Notes under the pieces: generated by a model
What the model saw: the letters and a program-made list of their open reading frames with translations, nothing else
The model's database searches: none
What the model was told of the DNA's origin: nothing
DNA from: an uncultured Lachnospiraceae bacterium
Lineage (GTDB): Bacteria; Bacillota; Clostridia; Lachnospirales; Lachnospiraceae
Assembly: GCA_937901625.1 (NCBI GenBank)
Contig: CALDIE010000135.1
Coordinates: 1 to 16,434, forward strand
Reading direction: 5' to 3'
Length of the DNA stretch: 16,434 nt
Shown: piece after piece, positions 7,540 to 15,851 of the stretch
How positions within the stretch are numbered: position 1 is the stretch's first letter
Layout of the letters: each line of letters opens with the position of its first letter
Program-made: the position numbers and the translations under genes

Positions 7540-8688
7540 TTATTCACCGGTAATTCCGCTTCTGTCGATACTCTCCACAAAGTACCTTTGCAGTACAAAG
7601 TAGATCAAAAGTAACGGCAAAACGCTTAATGTCGTCGCCGCCATACGCACGGATTCGCTCAATGCGGTAGCGGTATCTCCGACGGTCGCCCTCGATGTAA
7701 AGGACGTATCAAAGTTCTTAAGCTGTACGACCAGATTGGTCCAGCTGCTCTGCGTGGTAAGTCCCTGCACATACAACTCCGTCAGATAGGACTCATTCCA
7801 GTACCACACGAAGGAAAAGAGCAGAACCGTAATGATGGCCGGAATCGCGGACGGAACCGCTATCTTGTAAAAGCGTTTAAAATGTCCCGCTCCGTCTATG
7901 GCTGCCGCTTCCATCAGCACCTGTGGTATCTGACGGAAAAACTGATAAAAGATCAGGATAAAGATCGGCGCGTTCAATCCGTTTCCGAAAAGTGCCGGCA
8001 GCACAAATGTCCATATCGTTCCAAGGATCCCCATGTTGTTGTAGAGCACATAGGTCGGGATCATCGTTACCTGGCTTGGCAGGATGTAGGAAAAGATAAG
8101 GATACCCATCATAAGCTTTTTCCCTTTAAAGTTGTATCTCGCAAATCCATATCCCACGATCATACAGATCACGATATTACATAAGGTCGGAAGTCCGGCG
8201 ATCAGAACTCCCTTTCCAAGCGATGACCAGAAATTCATGGACTTGGCCGCATCCACATAATTTTGCATATACATTGTTGAAGGGATCCACTTAACGGATG
8301 TATCCAGCAGATCGTCCCGGTTCATCATACTCGTGCTTATCATATAAAGCAGCGGATACAGGTAAACGAAACCGATACAGATCAATAACCCGTATGTGAC
8401 CAGCATCTTGCCAAAGCCCTGTTTTTCCTTGGAGCCGAAGAAAAAACGATGAACCTTCTCCCTGGAAAAACGCTTTTTCATTCTCTGCTTAAAATCCAGA
8501 CCTTCGTATTCCTTCCTCCTGGATTCCTTAAGATTCCGGGCTGCCTGTTTGCGTATTTTCTTTAAGTTACGGGATCCTTGAATGGAAGCGATGATCTTAT
8601 TCTGTTTTTTCCCGGGATCAGTAGTCTCCGTTTCCATCGTAGGTTTTGTAACGTCTGCCCCGTCTTTCTTTTTCGATGCGTCTGACAT
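7540..8688 (-). CDS. Sugar ABC transporter permease, MalG type, with long basic N-terminal extension
   Basis: A 382-residue inner-membrane permease. The membrane part (about residues 95-375) has six predicted helices and the EAA loop, MEAAAIDGAGHFKRFYKIAVP (259-279), which docks on the ATPase. The first 90 or so residues are unusual: cytoplasmic, with a Lys/Arg-rich stretch at 40-82. Most MalG-type permeases are near 280-300 residues and have a short N-tail. The start is supported by AGGAGG about 10 bases upstream of the ATG, inside the preceding permease gene; the two genes overlap by 71 bp in different frames. An internal Met18 lacks a ribosome binding site. It forms a heterodimer with the 8618-9667 product and serves the binding protein encoded next. 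Confidence 0.92.
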   Translation of the reverse strand: MSDASKKKDGADVTKPTMETETTDPGKKQNKIIASIQGSRNLKKIRKQAARNLKESRRKEYEGLDFKQRMKKRFSREKVHRFFFGSKEKQGFGKMLVTYGLLICIGFVYLYPLLYMISTSMMNRDDLLDTSVKWIPSTMYMQNYVDAAKSMNFWSSLGKGVLIAGLPTLCNIVICMIVGYGFARYNFKGKKLMMGILIFSYILPSQVTMIPTYVLYNNMGILGTIWTFVLPALFGNGLNAPIFILIFYQFFRQIPQVLMEAAAIDGAGHFKRFYKIAVPSAIPAIITVLLFSFVWYWNESYLTELYVQGLTTQSSWTNLVVQLKNFDTSFTSRATVGDTATALSESVRMAATTLSVLPLLLIYFVLQRYFVESIDRSGITGE

Positions 8689-9667
8689 TTCTCCGGTTCC
8701 TCCTTTGCACCCTTCTTTCCATTCTCATCTCTTTCTTCTTTTCTCTCTGATACTTTTTGATCTGTCTGTCATAGACATCTTTCTTCGATCCGAGAAGCAG
8801 GAAGAAAAGGAGCGCGATCAGACTGATGACCACCGCGTACATCCAGGCCATCGCCGATGCATATCCGTACCCCTTTTCCTTCGTTCCGGAAAACATCGCG
8901 GATTTGATCATATTGATCAGCTCGTTCTGCTCGTTTCCGGAAAGGAAGATAACCGTATAGACAGCATTAAGTAACACCATCGGCTTGATCGTCGGAAGTG
9001 TGATCTTCCAGAAACATTCCCAGCCGGATCCACCGTCGATCTTTGCGGCCTCATACAGAGACGGATCCACTTTTTGCAAAGCAGACAGAAAGATCAGTAT
9101 CTGCACACCCGAATACCACAGTATCATGATCATATTCGAGAACATCTCTCCGATCTCCTGCGCGATCTTTGTTGGAAATACCTTATCGAAAGCATTGATC
9201 ACGGATTGTACGTTCATCGCCGGGATCGTCGCTGCTCCCTCACTTACCAGCATGTTCATAACGGGACCGCTTACAATAATGACCGGAAGGAAGAAGATCA
9301 GTCTAAAAAAACCTTTGAAACGGATCTTTCCGTTTAACATCATGGCTATGATCAGCGCGAATACCACGATCACCGGTACTTCCACAATGGTCTGCCAGAT
9401 GTATGTTACAAGCTGCTGCGGAAATTCAGGATTCTCCAGCCATATCTGCGTGAAGTTTCCGGTCCCCACCCAGTTAAACTTTGTCTCCAGAGGTGTGATC
9501 CTGATATTGAACCACATGTAGTAAAAAGACTGGCCTAACGGGATCAGCAGGAAAGCAAGTACACCTATTATCCACGGGAGTACAAAGAGATAACCGATCC
9601 GTGCCTCTCTCTTCTCCAGCCTGCCCATTTTGATCTTTGGTTTTTTCTGCTTCTTTTCTTTGCTCAT
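8618..9667 (-). CDS. Sugar ABC transporter permease, MalF type, with basic C-terminal tail
   Basis: A 349-residue membrane permease. Six predicted helices span about residues 25-292, and the EAA loop YEAAKIDGGSGWECFWKITLP (205-225) is clear. After the last helix a tail of about 55 residues is dominated by Arg and Lys and ends in the overlap with the next permease. The upstream gene stops in TGATG, so this ATG at 9667 overlaps the stop by one base and is translationally coupled; GAGG lies 7 bases before it. A GTG one codon earlier is possible but only 4 bases from GAGG. A MalF-type partner of the 7540-8688 protein; no ATPase gene is adjacent. Confidence 0.92.
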   Translation of the reverse strand: MSKEKKQKKPKIKMGRLEKREARIGYLFVLPWIIGVLAFLLIPLGQSFYYMWFNIRITPLETKFNWVGTGNFTQIWLENPEFPQQLVTYIWQTIVEVPVIVVFALIIAMMLNGKIRFKGFFRLIFFLPVIIVSGPVMNMLVSEGAATIPAMNVQSVINAFDKVFPTKIAQEIGEMFSNMIMILWYSGVQILIFLSALQKVDPSLYEAAKIDGGSGWECFWKITLPTIKPMVLLNAVYTVIFLSGNEQNELINMIKSAMFSGTKEKGYGYASAMAWMYAVVISLIALLFFLLLGSKKDVYDRQIKKYQREKKKEMRMERRVQRRNRRNVRRIEKERRGRRYKTYDGNGDY

Positions 9668-11874
9668 CACAAAACCTCATAAGACATCGCTTCTATGGTT
9701 ACGCCGTTCACCGTCTGCTGCGTATCCGTATAGTTCAGATAAACCGTCTTTCCGTTATCGTATCCGACCACCGTAACCCCGCTATCCATAATTTCATGCC
9801 GGAGGATACGCGCTCCCGCTACCTCCTCGTTAAAGGCTTTGAGTTCCTCTGTATAGGATATGATCATGTCACGGTAGACATCGTATTCCGAACTGTAGAT
9901 ATCACAGGAATTCGTATTGATCAGATTCGAGGAACTTTCCCTGGTGATGTAAAAGGAAGGATAGGTTCCTGTCTCCACCAGTTTCAGGAAAAATTCGTTC
10001 TTGTTCGCCTCAAAATTGATATATTCCGAATACACCGGCATTACACCCTTAAGGACGATAGAGAGAAAAGGAACACTCTCATCTTCCACAATATAACTGG
10101 AGGTGTACATCGGCATATCCAGGAAGGCCTCCGTGTCTTTCCACAAATACGCAAAGGGATGTTCCAGAACCAGTCCCGCTCTCTCATTCACTTCACCGAC
10201 CAATGCTCTGTAATCTTCGCTGCATTCATATCTCGAATAGTTCACTCCGCTGTAGGAATAGGAGAATACAGTATCAGAGATTCCCGCTACACAAAGATGA
10301 TCGATCCCCTTAGCCGTATAACTGTTTATGAAGCGGTTTAATACGGTTTTGCTCCTGGCCGGTGTGAGATACATCATCGTCTCGTACACATCCTTGTAGG
10401 TATCGAAACTGTATCTTCTCTTATTGATCTGCTTTACCACATTAAATGAAGCATTCTGCTCATCCGGATTGATCCAGAGCGCGTTATTATAGAGATAGAA
10501 GGAAATCCCCCGGCTTTCGGCATCCTTGATCAGCGCTGTCAAAGAGGATGTACCGCCAATCCCCGGATCCGCCTTGTAGGAAGTGATCGGAATATCATAC
10601 AGTCCTCCTTTCTGCCAACCCTTATAAACGGAGAAGATATCCGTAACCCCCGCCGAAGCAAGATCGTCATAGATATCTCTGATATCATCCGTCGTCGTCA
10701 TAACGACCGTGCTGGTACCGATCACCCACTTTTCTCTCTCTGTTCCCAGAAAATCCACTCTGGTCTGATAATCATCCTCCTGTATCTCAAGTAAGCCGTT
10801 CTGTAAGAGATACTCCCGATAGGCGTTTGCCATGCCCGCGTAGTTGGCCTTATCGCCTGAGAGGAACAGGAAACGGATCCTTAAATCCGAATGACTTCTG
10901 TCACTCTCTGCCAGATGAAGTGAGCCTGAAGTGGAGTTATTACTGGTCGGCTGCGTATAAAGCTTTCTTTCTATAAACTTTGCGTACGCTCTGTTATAGT
11001 CCACGCTGACACCATTGGGGTGTGCCTCGATCGTCGCTCTCTCATCGCCTTCTTCCACGATCGCCAGATATGCGATCCCGTCATCCGTATGAGCGATCCC
11101 GTATACCGGAGCAATGATCTTCTCCGCGTCCGTTACCATCTCGTAGCGATCCCAGAGCAGGGAAGTTACGGAAGAGTCTTCAAAACCGATATCCTTTCCA
11201 TAGATCATCTCGGAATATCCGACGGAAAATCTTCCTTCCTTGTCATCCAGATAGATCAACGCTCCGTTTCCGTCCGGAACCAGAAGATATCCTTCTTTCT
11301 CATCCAGATAAGAATTACCCATAAACGGATAGATGGCGATTGTTCCGATCCGGTAATTATCACTGTTTTCAACGATGCTCTCATCCGCGATGTATGCCGT
11401 CAACCCCTCATCCGTAAGTTCCACTTCAAGGGTTAAGCCGAATGAATATTTATTCCAGAGGAGCTCCGCGCGAAATCCGTTTGCCGTCGAAGTGATCGTC
11501 TTTCTTACCTCATCGTTGACCAGATCCGCCTGCTTGCTGTCGTCATTTCCGTTGATGAATGTAAGTACGACCGCCGACTTCATAGCACCAAGCCAGGTAT
11601 TGTTGTTCTTCCCGTCATCGTAGGTGATCGCCGATGACATCGTCGCTCCGCTTTCCTTATCCTCAACGATCAAAGAGAGGTCATCCTCACACATGTACAG
11701 GTTAAATTCCTGATTCTGTGCTATCTTCGAATATCCTGCCGGAATATTGGCCGCATATACCCCGGATACAGACTGTGTATCCGAAAAATATCCGCCAAAG
11801 GGTGACTGCACCGCCAGCAGCAGACCAAGGCAAAGGGCCGTTATTCTTCTTCCCGTTCTTCCTTTAATTGCCAA
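9667..11874 (-). CDS. Secreted DUF5696-like protein, possible TIM-barrel glycosidase relative
   Basis: A 735-residue exported protein with a signal peptide (basic start, hydrophobic 11-23, likely cut after SGVYA at about 41). Residues about 45-340 are strand-rich and contain LLVPDGNGALIYLDD (197-211) and APVYGI, features I associate with DUF5696 proteins found beside sugar importers in Paenibacillus and Lachnospiraceae; the name is from recall and not verified. Residues about 385-640 alternate short strands and helices like a TIM barrel (SVYKGWQKGG, RGISFYLYN, GIDHLCVAGISDT, FLDMPMYTSS). Residues 690-735 form a C-terminal strand domain with YDNGKTVYLNY. This N-sandwich, barrel, C-sandwich order recalls clan-type glycoside hydrolases, but no catalytic pair can be assigned. 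The start is TTG, overlapping the previous gene by 11 bp, with AGGTGG 9 bases upstream; no in-frame ATG occurs before residue 61. Confidence 0.75.
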   Translation of the reverse strand: MAIKGRTGRRITALCLGLLLAVQSPFGGYFSDTQSVSGVYAANIPAGYSKIAQNQEFNLYMCEDDLSLIVEDKESGATMSSAITYDDGKNNNTWLGAMKSAVVLTFINGNDDSKQADLVNDEVRKTITSTANGFRAELLWNKYSFGLTLEVELTDEGLTAYIADESIVENSDNYRIGTIAIYPFMGNSYLDEKEGYLLVPDGNGALIYLDDKEGRFSVGYSEMIYGKDIGFEDSSVTSLLWDRYEMVTDAEKIIAPVYGIAHTDDGIAYLAIVEEGDERATIEAHPNGVSVDYNRAYAKFIERKLYTQPTSNNSTSGSLHLAESDRSHSDLRIRFLFLSGDKANYAGMANAYREYLLQNGLLEIQEDDYQTRVDFLGTEREKWVIGTSTVVMTTTDDIRDIYDDLASAGVTDIFSVYKGWQKGGLYDIPITSYKADPGIGGTSSLTALIKDAESRGISFYLYNNALWINPDEQNASFNVVKQINKRRYSFDTYKDVYETMMYLTPARSKTVLNRFINSYTAKGIDHLCVAGISDTVFSYSYSGVNYSRYECSEDYRALVGEVNERAGLVLEHPFAYLWKDTEAFLDMPMYTSSYIVEDESVPFLSIVLKGVMPVYSEYINFEANKNEFFLKLVETGTYPSFYITRESSSNLINTNSCDIYSSEYDVYRDMIISYTEELKAFNEEVAGARILRHEIMDSGVTVVGYDNGKTVYLNYTDTQQTVNGVTIEAMSYEVL

Positions 11875-13924
11875 TCTTATACACCACCTCTCCTACCAGC
11901 GATGAGATAAAGTCAAATACCTGTGCCCACAAAACATAGATGATAAATGTCAAAAGACAAACGATCAGGATCGTGAACAAGGTCAGAAAAATGATCTTAA
12001 AGGTCTTCTGTACACTATAGTTGTTGATTTCCTTTATGGAGATGAATATCAGTACCGCTATCCATACGGCCATGCAGAAATACGCGAACCGGATGAAGAA
12101 CACTTCGTTGTAGGTCACCACATGGGACAGCATAAAGATGAAGGGGATCAGGATCAGGTAAGGTCCCATACTGTATATAAAGGAACAGTAAACAGCCTTA
12201 AACTTTCCCTCTCCGTCATTGATCGTACACATCAGATAATTGCATCCGACTACCAGCCCCAGTACAATGACGATCATACCTATATCCGAAAAGACATCGT
12301 AGCTTCCCTCTCTGACGGTCTTTAACAGAAATCCGCAGAAGTATTTGTTGATAATGAAAAACAGGATAAATACTGCCATCAGGATATTGGCACTCGCTAC
12401 GCTTACCACATTATGTCTCTTGATCTCATAACAGCCGTGGATGGGGTGTCTTACAAAGTGAAAATCGTACAGGACCTCCTTTACCAGCCGGTAGCTCTTG
12501 ATCCTGTCAATCCATGACCTCGGCACATTCAGGATGCCGTATTTCTTATCCAGTAAGCCGATCACCTTTCCACCGATCGCAATGACCAGTAAAAGGATAA
12601 TGATCGTACCGAGATGGCGCTTCAGCCAGTTGTTTCTTATCTCCCAGAAAGCATCGGAATAACTGTCAAAATCCTTAGCCAGCTTGGCATATTCCAAAGC
12701 CGCCTCGTAATCCCCTTCCTTATAAAGGGCTCTTCCCATTGCCATATTGGCGTAATCGAAAAGATTGTTCATGCGAAGGACTTCCGATAAAGGAGCCTTA
12801 CTCTCCGCATATCTCCCCTTGGAAAACAGGTAAAGCGCCTCATGGAGATGCTCCGTAAACTCGGTCGGTTCAAAGACCTGGATCTGTGCCTTATCGGAAT
12901 CCAGAACATAGATCTTGTCATCTGTTCCGACCTGGATCGCCTCGATCTTTGTGGAAAGACCTATCCTCTGCTGCCCGTCATCGCTCCCGCCAAAGACAAA
13001 CAAAAGCTCTCCTTCGTTGTTGTATTCGTAGATGTATCCCATCTGAGATGCCACAAATACGTTGTCGTGATTTCCGACGGCAACCGCAGCGGGAACCTCA
13101 TCATGCGAATCCGGCTCGATCATATTCGTTCCGGCAATGTTAAGCCATTTTAAAGAATCATCTCCCTCTCCTCTGGTAACCGTATAGAGAAGACCTTTTT
13201 CATCGATTGCCATATTATCCGGTGTGGCAGGAATATTTCCGACCATCTTTGCTCTCTGCTGATCGGTAAGCACTGCCCTCCACAAAATGGTCATCAGATC
13301 GGCATTGGTAGCATTTGTTCCGAAATATCCAAGGAAAGTTCCGTTTCCAACCGGTGAAATCTGAACGATACCGTTCGTATTGGATTCACAGATCACATAC
13401 ATCGTTCCGGAATTGTTGGCCACGATCTTGATCGGGAGGAAATCCTGGGTTTCTCCGTACATCGGTTCAAGCGGCTTTGTGTAACTTGCGATCTGCTGCC
13501 CCTGCCCGTCATATACTAAAATCTTCTTTGCGTCACGATCCGCGATATAACAGATATGATCCCTGGTTACATACATTCCTCTCGGTCCGACAAGTTCACC
13601 TTCTCCAAAGGTCATTATCAGTTCCGCGTTACTGTCGGATACGACCACTCTCCTGTTACCGCTGTCAAGGATGTACATCGTACCGTCATCTAAAAGGGTG
13701 AAATCCGTCGGTCCGACCAGCGCTTCCTCGCCGATCTTTGTGATCGTCCTGTAAGGAAGGTACGCTGTCTGGGTTTCCGTCACGGAACCGTATCCGTCGA
13801 TCGTGTAGGTCTTATAGGGGGCATCCGCCAGTGTGTTCTTTATATCCGATACCATCGTCAGCACTGCCAGGCATGCTGCCAGAACCCATATCCATTTTTT
13901 CAGCCTGCTTACTCTTCTTTTCAT
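11864..13924 (-). CDS. Membrane protein: NHL-type propeller, TPR-like helices and Yip1-like domain
   Basis: A protein of 686 residues from the chosen ATG. An N-terminal hydrophobic segment (about 9-26) is a signal peptide or anchor. Residues about 55-355 carry repeated propeller blades of NHL type (PTDFTLLDDGTMYILDSGNR, PRGMYVTRDHICYIADRDAK, PDNMAIDEKGLLYTV, KIEAIQVGTDDKIYVLDSDK). Residues about 360-425 form helical TPR-like hairpins (ALYLFSKGRYAESK, ALYKEGDYEAALEYAKLA). A helix at about 440-457 is followed by a cytoplasmic linker and then five predicted helices (about 507-670) resembling a Yip1 domain. The propeller should face outward. The ATG at 13924 is preferred over a GTG at 13933, which has only 4 bases after GGAG. 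It lies 23 bp after a permease gene and overlaps the DUF5696-like gene by 11 bp, so the two products probably work together; the function is unknown. Confidence 0.85.
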   Translation of the reverse strand: MKRRVSRLKKWIWVLAACLAVLTMVSDIKNTLADAPYKTYTIDGYGSVTETQTAYLPYRTITKIGEEALVGPTDFTLLDDGTMYILDSGNRRVVVSDSNAELIMTFGEGELVGPRGMYVTRDHICYIADRDAKKILVYDGQGQQIASYTKPLEPMYGETQDFLPIKIVANNSGTMYVICESNTNGIVQISPVGNGTFLGYFGTNATNADLMTILWRAVLTDQQRAKMVGNIPATPDNMAIDEKGLLYTVTRGEGDDSLKWLNIAGTNMIEPDSHDEVPAAVAVGNHDNVFVASQMGYIYEYNNEGELLFVFGGSDDGQQRIGLSTKIEAIQVGTDDKIYVLDSDKAQIQVFEPTEFTEHLHEALYLFSKGRYAESKAPLSEVLRMNNLFDYANMAMGRALYKEGDYEAALEYAKLAKDFDSYSDAFWEIRNNWLKRHLGTIIILLLVIAIGGKVIGLLDKKYGILNVPRSWIDRIKSYRLVKEVLYDFHFVRHPIHGCYEIKRHNVVSVASANILMAVFILFFIINKYFCGFLLKTVREGSYDVFSDIGMIVIVLGLVVGCNYLMCTINDGEGKFKAVYCSFIYSMGPYLILIPFIFMLSHVVTYNEVFFIRFAYFCMAVWIAVLIFISIKEINNYSVQKTFKIIFLTLFTILIVCLLTFIIYVLWAQVFDFISSLVGEVVYKIGN

Positions 13925-13947
13925 AAAACCCACCGTACTCCCGTGAT

Positions 13948-14826
13948 TTACTTGATTCCGGAATGTGCCATCGTGTTCATAACGTTATTCTGCAGGATAC
14001 AGAACAAGATCAGATTCGGTAAAAACATGATCAGGGAAGCCGCTGCCGCAATACCCTGTCCAGCAACCGTATTCGTAGTCGTCGTACTCGTCAGTGTATT
14101 CATATAAAAGCCCAGCGTCTTTAAACCGTCATCGTTGATGTAATAATTTGCCGCTTCCAGATTTGTCCATACCTGTTGGAATACCAGGATCGCCGCTGTC
14201 GCGATCGCCGGCTTGATCAGCGGGAGGATCACCTTCCTGTAGATCTGCCACTCACTTGCTCCGTCCATATAAGCCGCCTCCAGCAGGGAGTCCGGAACCT
14301 GATCCACAAACTGCTTGACCAGGAAAAGGGCAACCGGAAGCGGGATCAGCGGAAGGATCTCCGCCCAGTAGGTGTCGATCATTCCCAGTTTGTTGATCAC
14401 CAGATATCTCGGGATCATTACCGCCACCGGAACAAACATCAGAGCCAGTTCGTTGATCTTAAGCATCGTAAGACGGCCTTTGTACTTTAACTTGGAAAGT
14501 GCGTACGCAGCCATCGTGGAAAAGAGAAGGGATGCCGCAACCGTTACGATCGTGATCAGCACGCTGTTAAATACATATCTGCTCAGAGGGATACCTGCCG
14601 ATCTGGATGCCTTAAACAGTTTTCTGAAGTTATCCAGTGTCGGATGAAGCGTAATGAATTTCGGTGGAAAAGCAAAGAGCTCCTCCATGGGCTTAAATGC
14701 GTGGAAAAGGATAAACAGAATCGGAAGTCCCGTTATCAATACCAATGGCACCACAAAGAGATAGAATTTGATCTGTCCCTTTTCAAATTTGTCCGGATTC
14801 ATCCGGTGACCTTTATATGCCGCCAT
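13948..14826 (-). CDS. Sugar ABC transporter permease, MalG type (first importer)
   Basis: A 292-residue permease of normal family length. Six predicted helices start at about residue 20, and the EAA loop LEAAYMDGASEWQIYRKVILP (182-202) is intact. The protein ends in NTMAHSGIK, typical of MalG-like permeases. GGGAGG lies 6 bases before the ATG. It is 11 bp downstream of the MalF-type gene and forms the translocation pore with it. The short N-tail contrasts with the long one on the second importer's MalG, so the two importers are not recent copies of each other. Confidence 0.94.
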   Translation of the reverse strand: MAAYKGHRMNPDKFEKGQIKFYLFVVPLVLITGLPILFILFHAFKPMEELFAFPPKFITLHPTLDNFRKLFKASRSAGIPLSRYVFNSVLITIVTVAASLLFSTMAAYALSKLKYKGRLTMLKINELALMFVPVAVMIPRYLVINKLGMIDTYWAEILPLIPLPVALFLVKQFVDQVPDSLLEAAYMDGASEWQIYRKVILPLIKPAIATAAILVFQQVWTNLEAANYYINDDGLKTLGFYMNTLTSTTTTNTVAGQGIAAAASLIMFLPNLILFCILQNNVMNTMAHSGIK

Positions 14827-14837
14827 AACAAACCTCC

Positions 14838-15851
14838 CTAATCTTCACTGAAAAGCCGCTTGCTCACCGTGGAGAACACCTGAACGATCAGAAGCAACAC
14901 CACCGAAACCGCTGCCGCGTATCCCATCTCGTAACGTATGAAACCGTAATCCTCAATATGGTTTACGATCAGCTGCGCGGCATACCCCGGCGTCGGATTT
15001 CCCGCCAACAGTGTGGATATCTGACCGTTTTGGAATGCTCCCACGATCTGCATGACCGCCGCGAAAAGCATCTGCGGTTTCATGCTTGGAATCGTGATAT
15101 ATATCATTTCCTGAAAACGATTCTTTACTCCGTCAATAGCCGCTGCCTCATAAAGAGATTCATCCACATTTAACAGACCGGCCAGAATGGCCAGAAATCC
15201 GACACCCATGCTGCTCCAGAGCCCGATGATGATCACTATGGGTAGCAGGAAGGTCGAATTGGTCAGCCAGATGACGGGTTCGTTGATCACCCCGATGCTC
15301 ATCAGCCAGCTGTTGATATACCCTGTCTGATCTCCGGTAAACATGATCTTCCACAATACGGACATTGCCACACCTGTCGTCATGCTCGGCGAATACAGGA
15401 TCAGAGCGAATATCGTCCTGGGACCTTTGGTCAGATTGGCCAGCGCCCACGCCAGAAGGAAGGAAAGGGCATATCCTCCAACACCGACGATCAAGGCGTA
15501 CTTAACGGTATTGGGAAGAACATATTTCATAAAGGTATCATCACTGGTGATCAGATTGATGTAGTTTAAAAGCCCTATATTCCTCGGCGACTGGATCGCG
15601 TTGAAATTCGTAAAGGAAAGGAGGATCGCCATCACGACCGGCGCCAGGATAAAGATCACAAACAGAATCGCGTACGGTCCCACAAATACATAACCGAATT
15701 TATTGGAATGACTGCGCTTTCCGACTTTGGAGCCTTTCTGTTTCCCTGTTCCGGTATCCTTCGCATCCGTTTTCGTTTCGATGTTATCGTCGGTTTTCTT
15801 TTCTTCTGTCTGCTCAGATCTCACGATTTCCACCTCTTCGTCATCGTTCAA
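14838..15851 (-). CDS. Sugar ABC transporter permease, MalF type (first importer)
   Basis: A 337-residue permease. A charged cytoplasmic N-tail of about 50 residues (Glu/Asp/Lys/Thr rich) precedes six predicted helices from about residue 53. The EAA loop is [22 protein letters not shown] (234-255). The start is uncertain: the TTG at 15851 overlaps the binding-protein gene by 11 bp but lacks a clear ribosome binding site, while a GTG at 15824 (residue 10) has AGGTGG 5 bases upstream. No ATG occurs in frame until residue 74, inside the first helix. The partner is the MalG-type protein at 13948-14826, and the preceding gene encodes the cognate binding protein. Confidence 0.92.
   Translation of the reverse strand: MNDDEEVEIVRSEQTEEKKTDDNIETKTDAKDTGTGKQKGSKVGKRSHSNKFGYVFVGPYAILFVIFILAPVVMAILLSFTNFNAIQSPRNIGLLNYINLITSDDTFMKYVLPNTVKYALIVGVGGYALSFLLAWALANLTKGPRTIFALILYSPSMTTGVAMSVLWKIMFTGDQTGYINSWLMSIGVINEPVIWLTNSTFLLPIVIIIGLWSSMGVGFLAILAGLLNVDESLYEAAAIDGVKNRFQEMIYITIPSMKPQMLFAAVMQIVGAFQNGQISTLLAGNPTPGYAAQLIVNHIEDYGFIRYEMGYAAAVSVVLLLIVQVFSTVSKRLFSED

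Noticed and set aside
9637..10341. Plus-strand open frame of 234 codons opposite the DUF5696-like gene
   Set aside because: Shadow frame with no recognisable domain or ribosome binding site.
7540..15851. Idea that the two permease pairs are a recent tandem duplication
   Set aside because: The EAA loops, tails and lengths differ strongly between the pairs, and the second MalG has a 90-residue extension the first lacks; they are at most distant paralogues.
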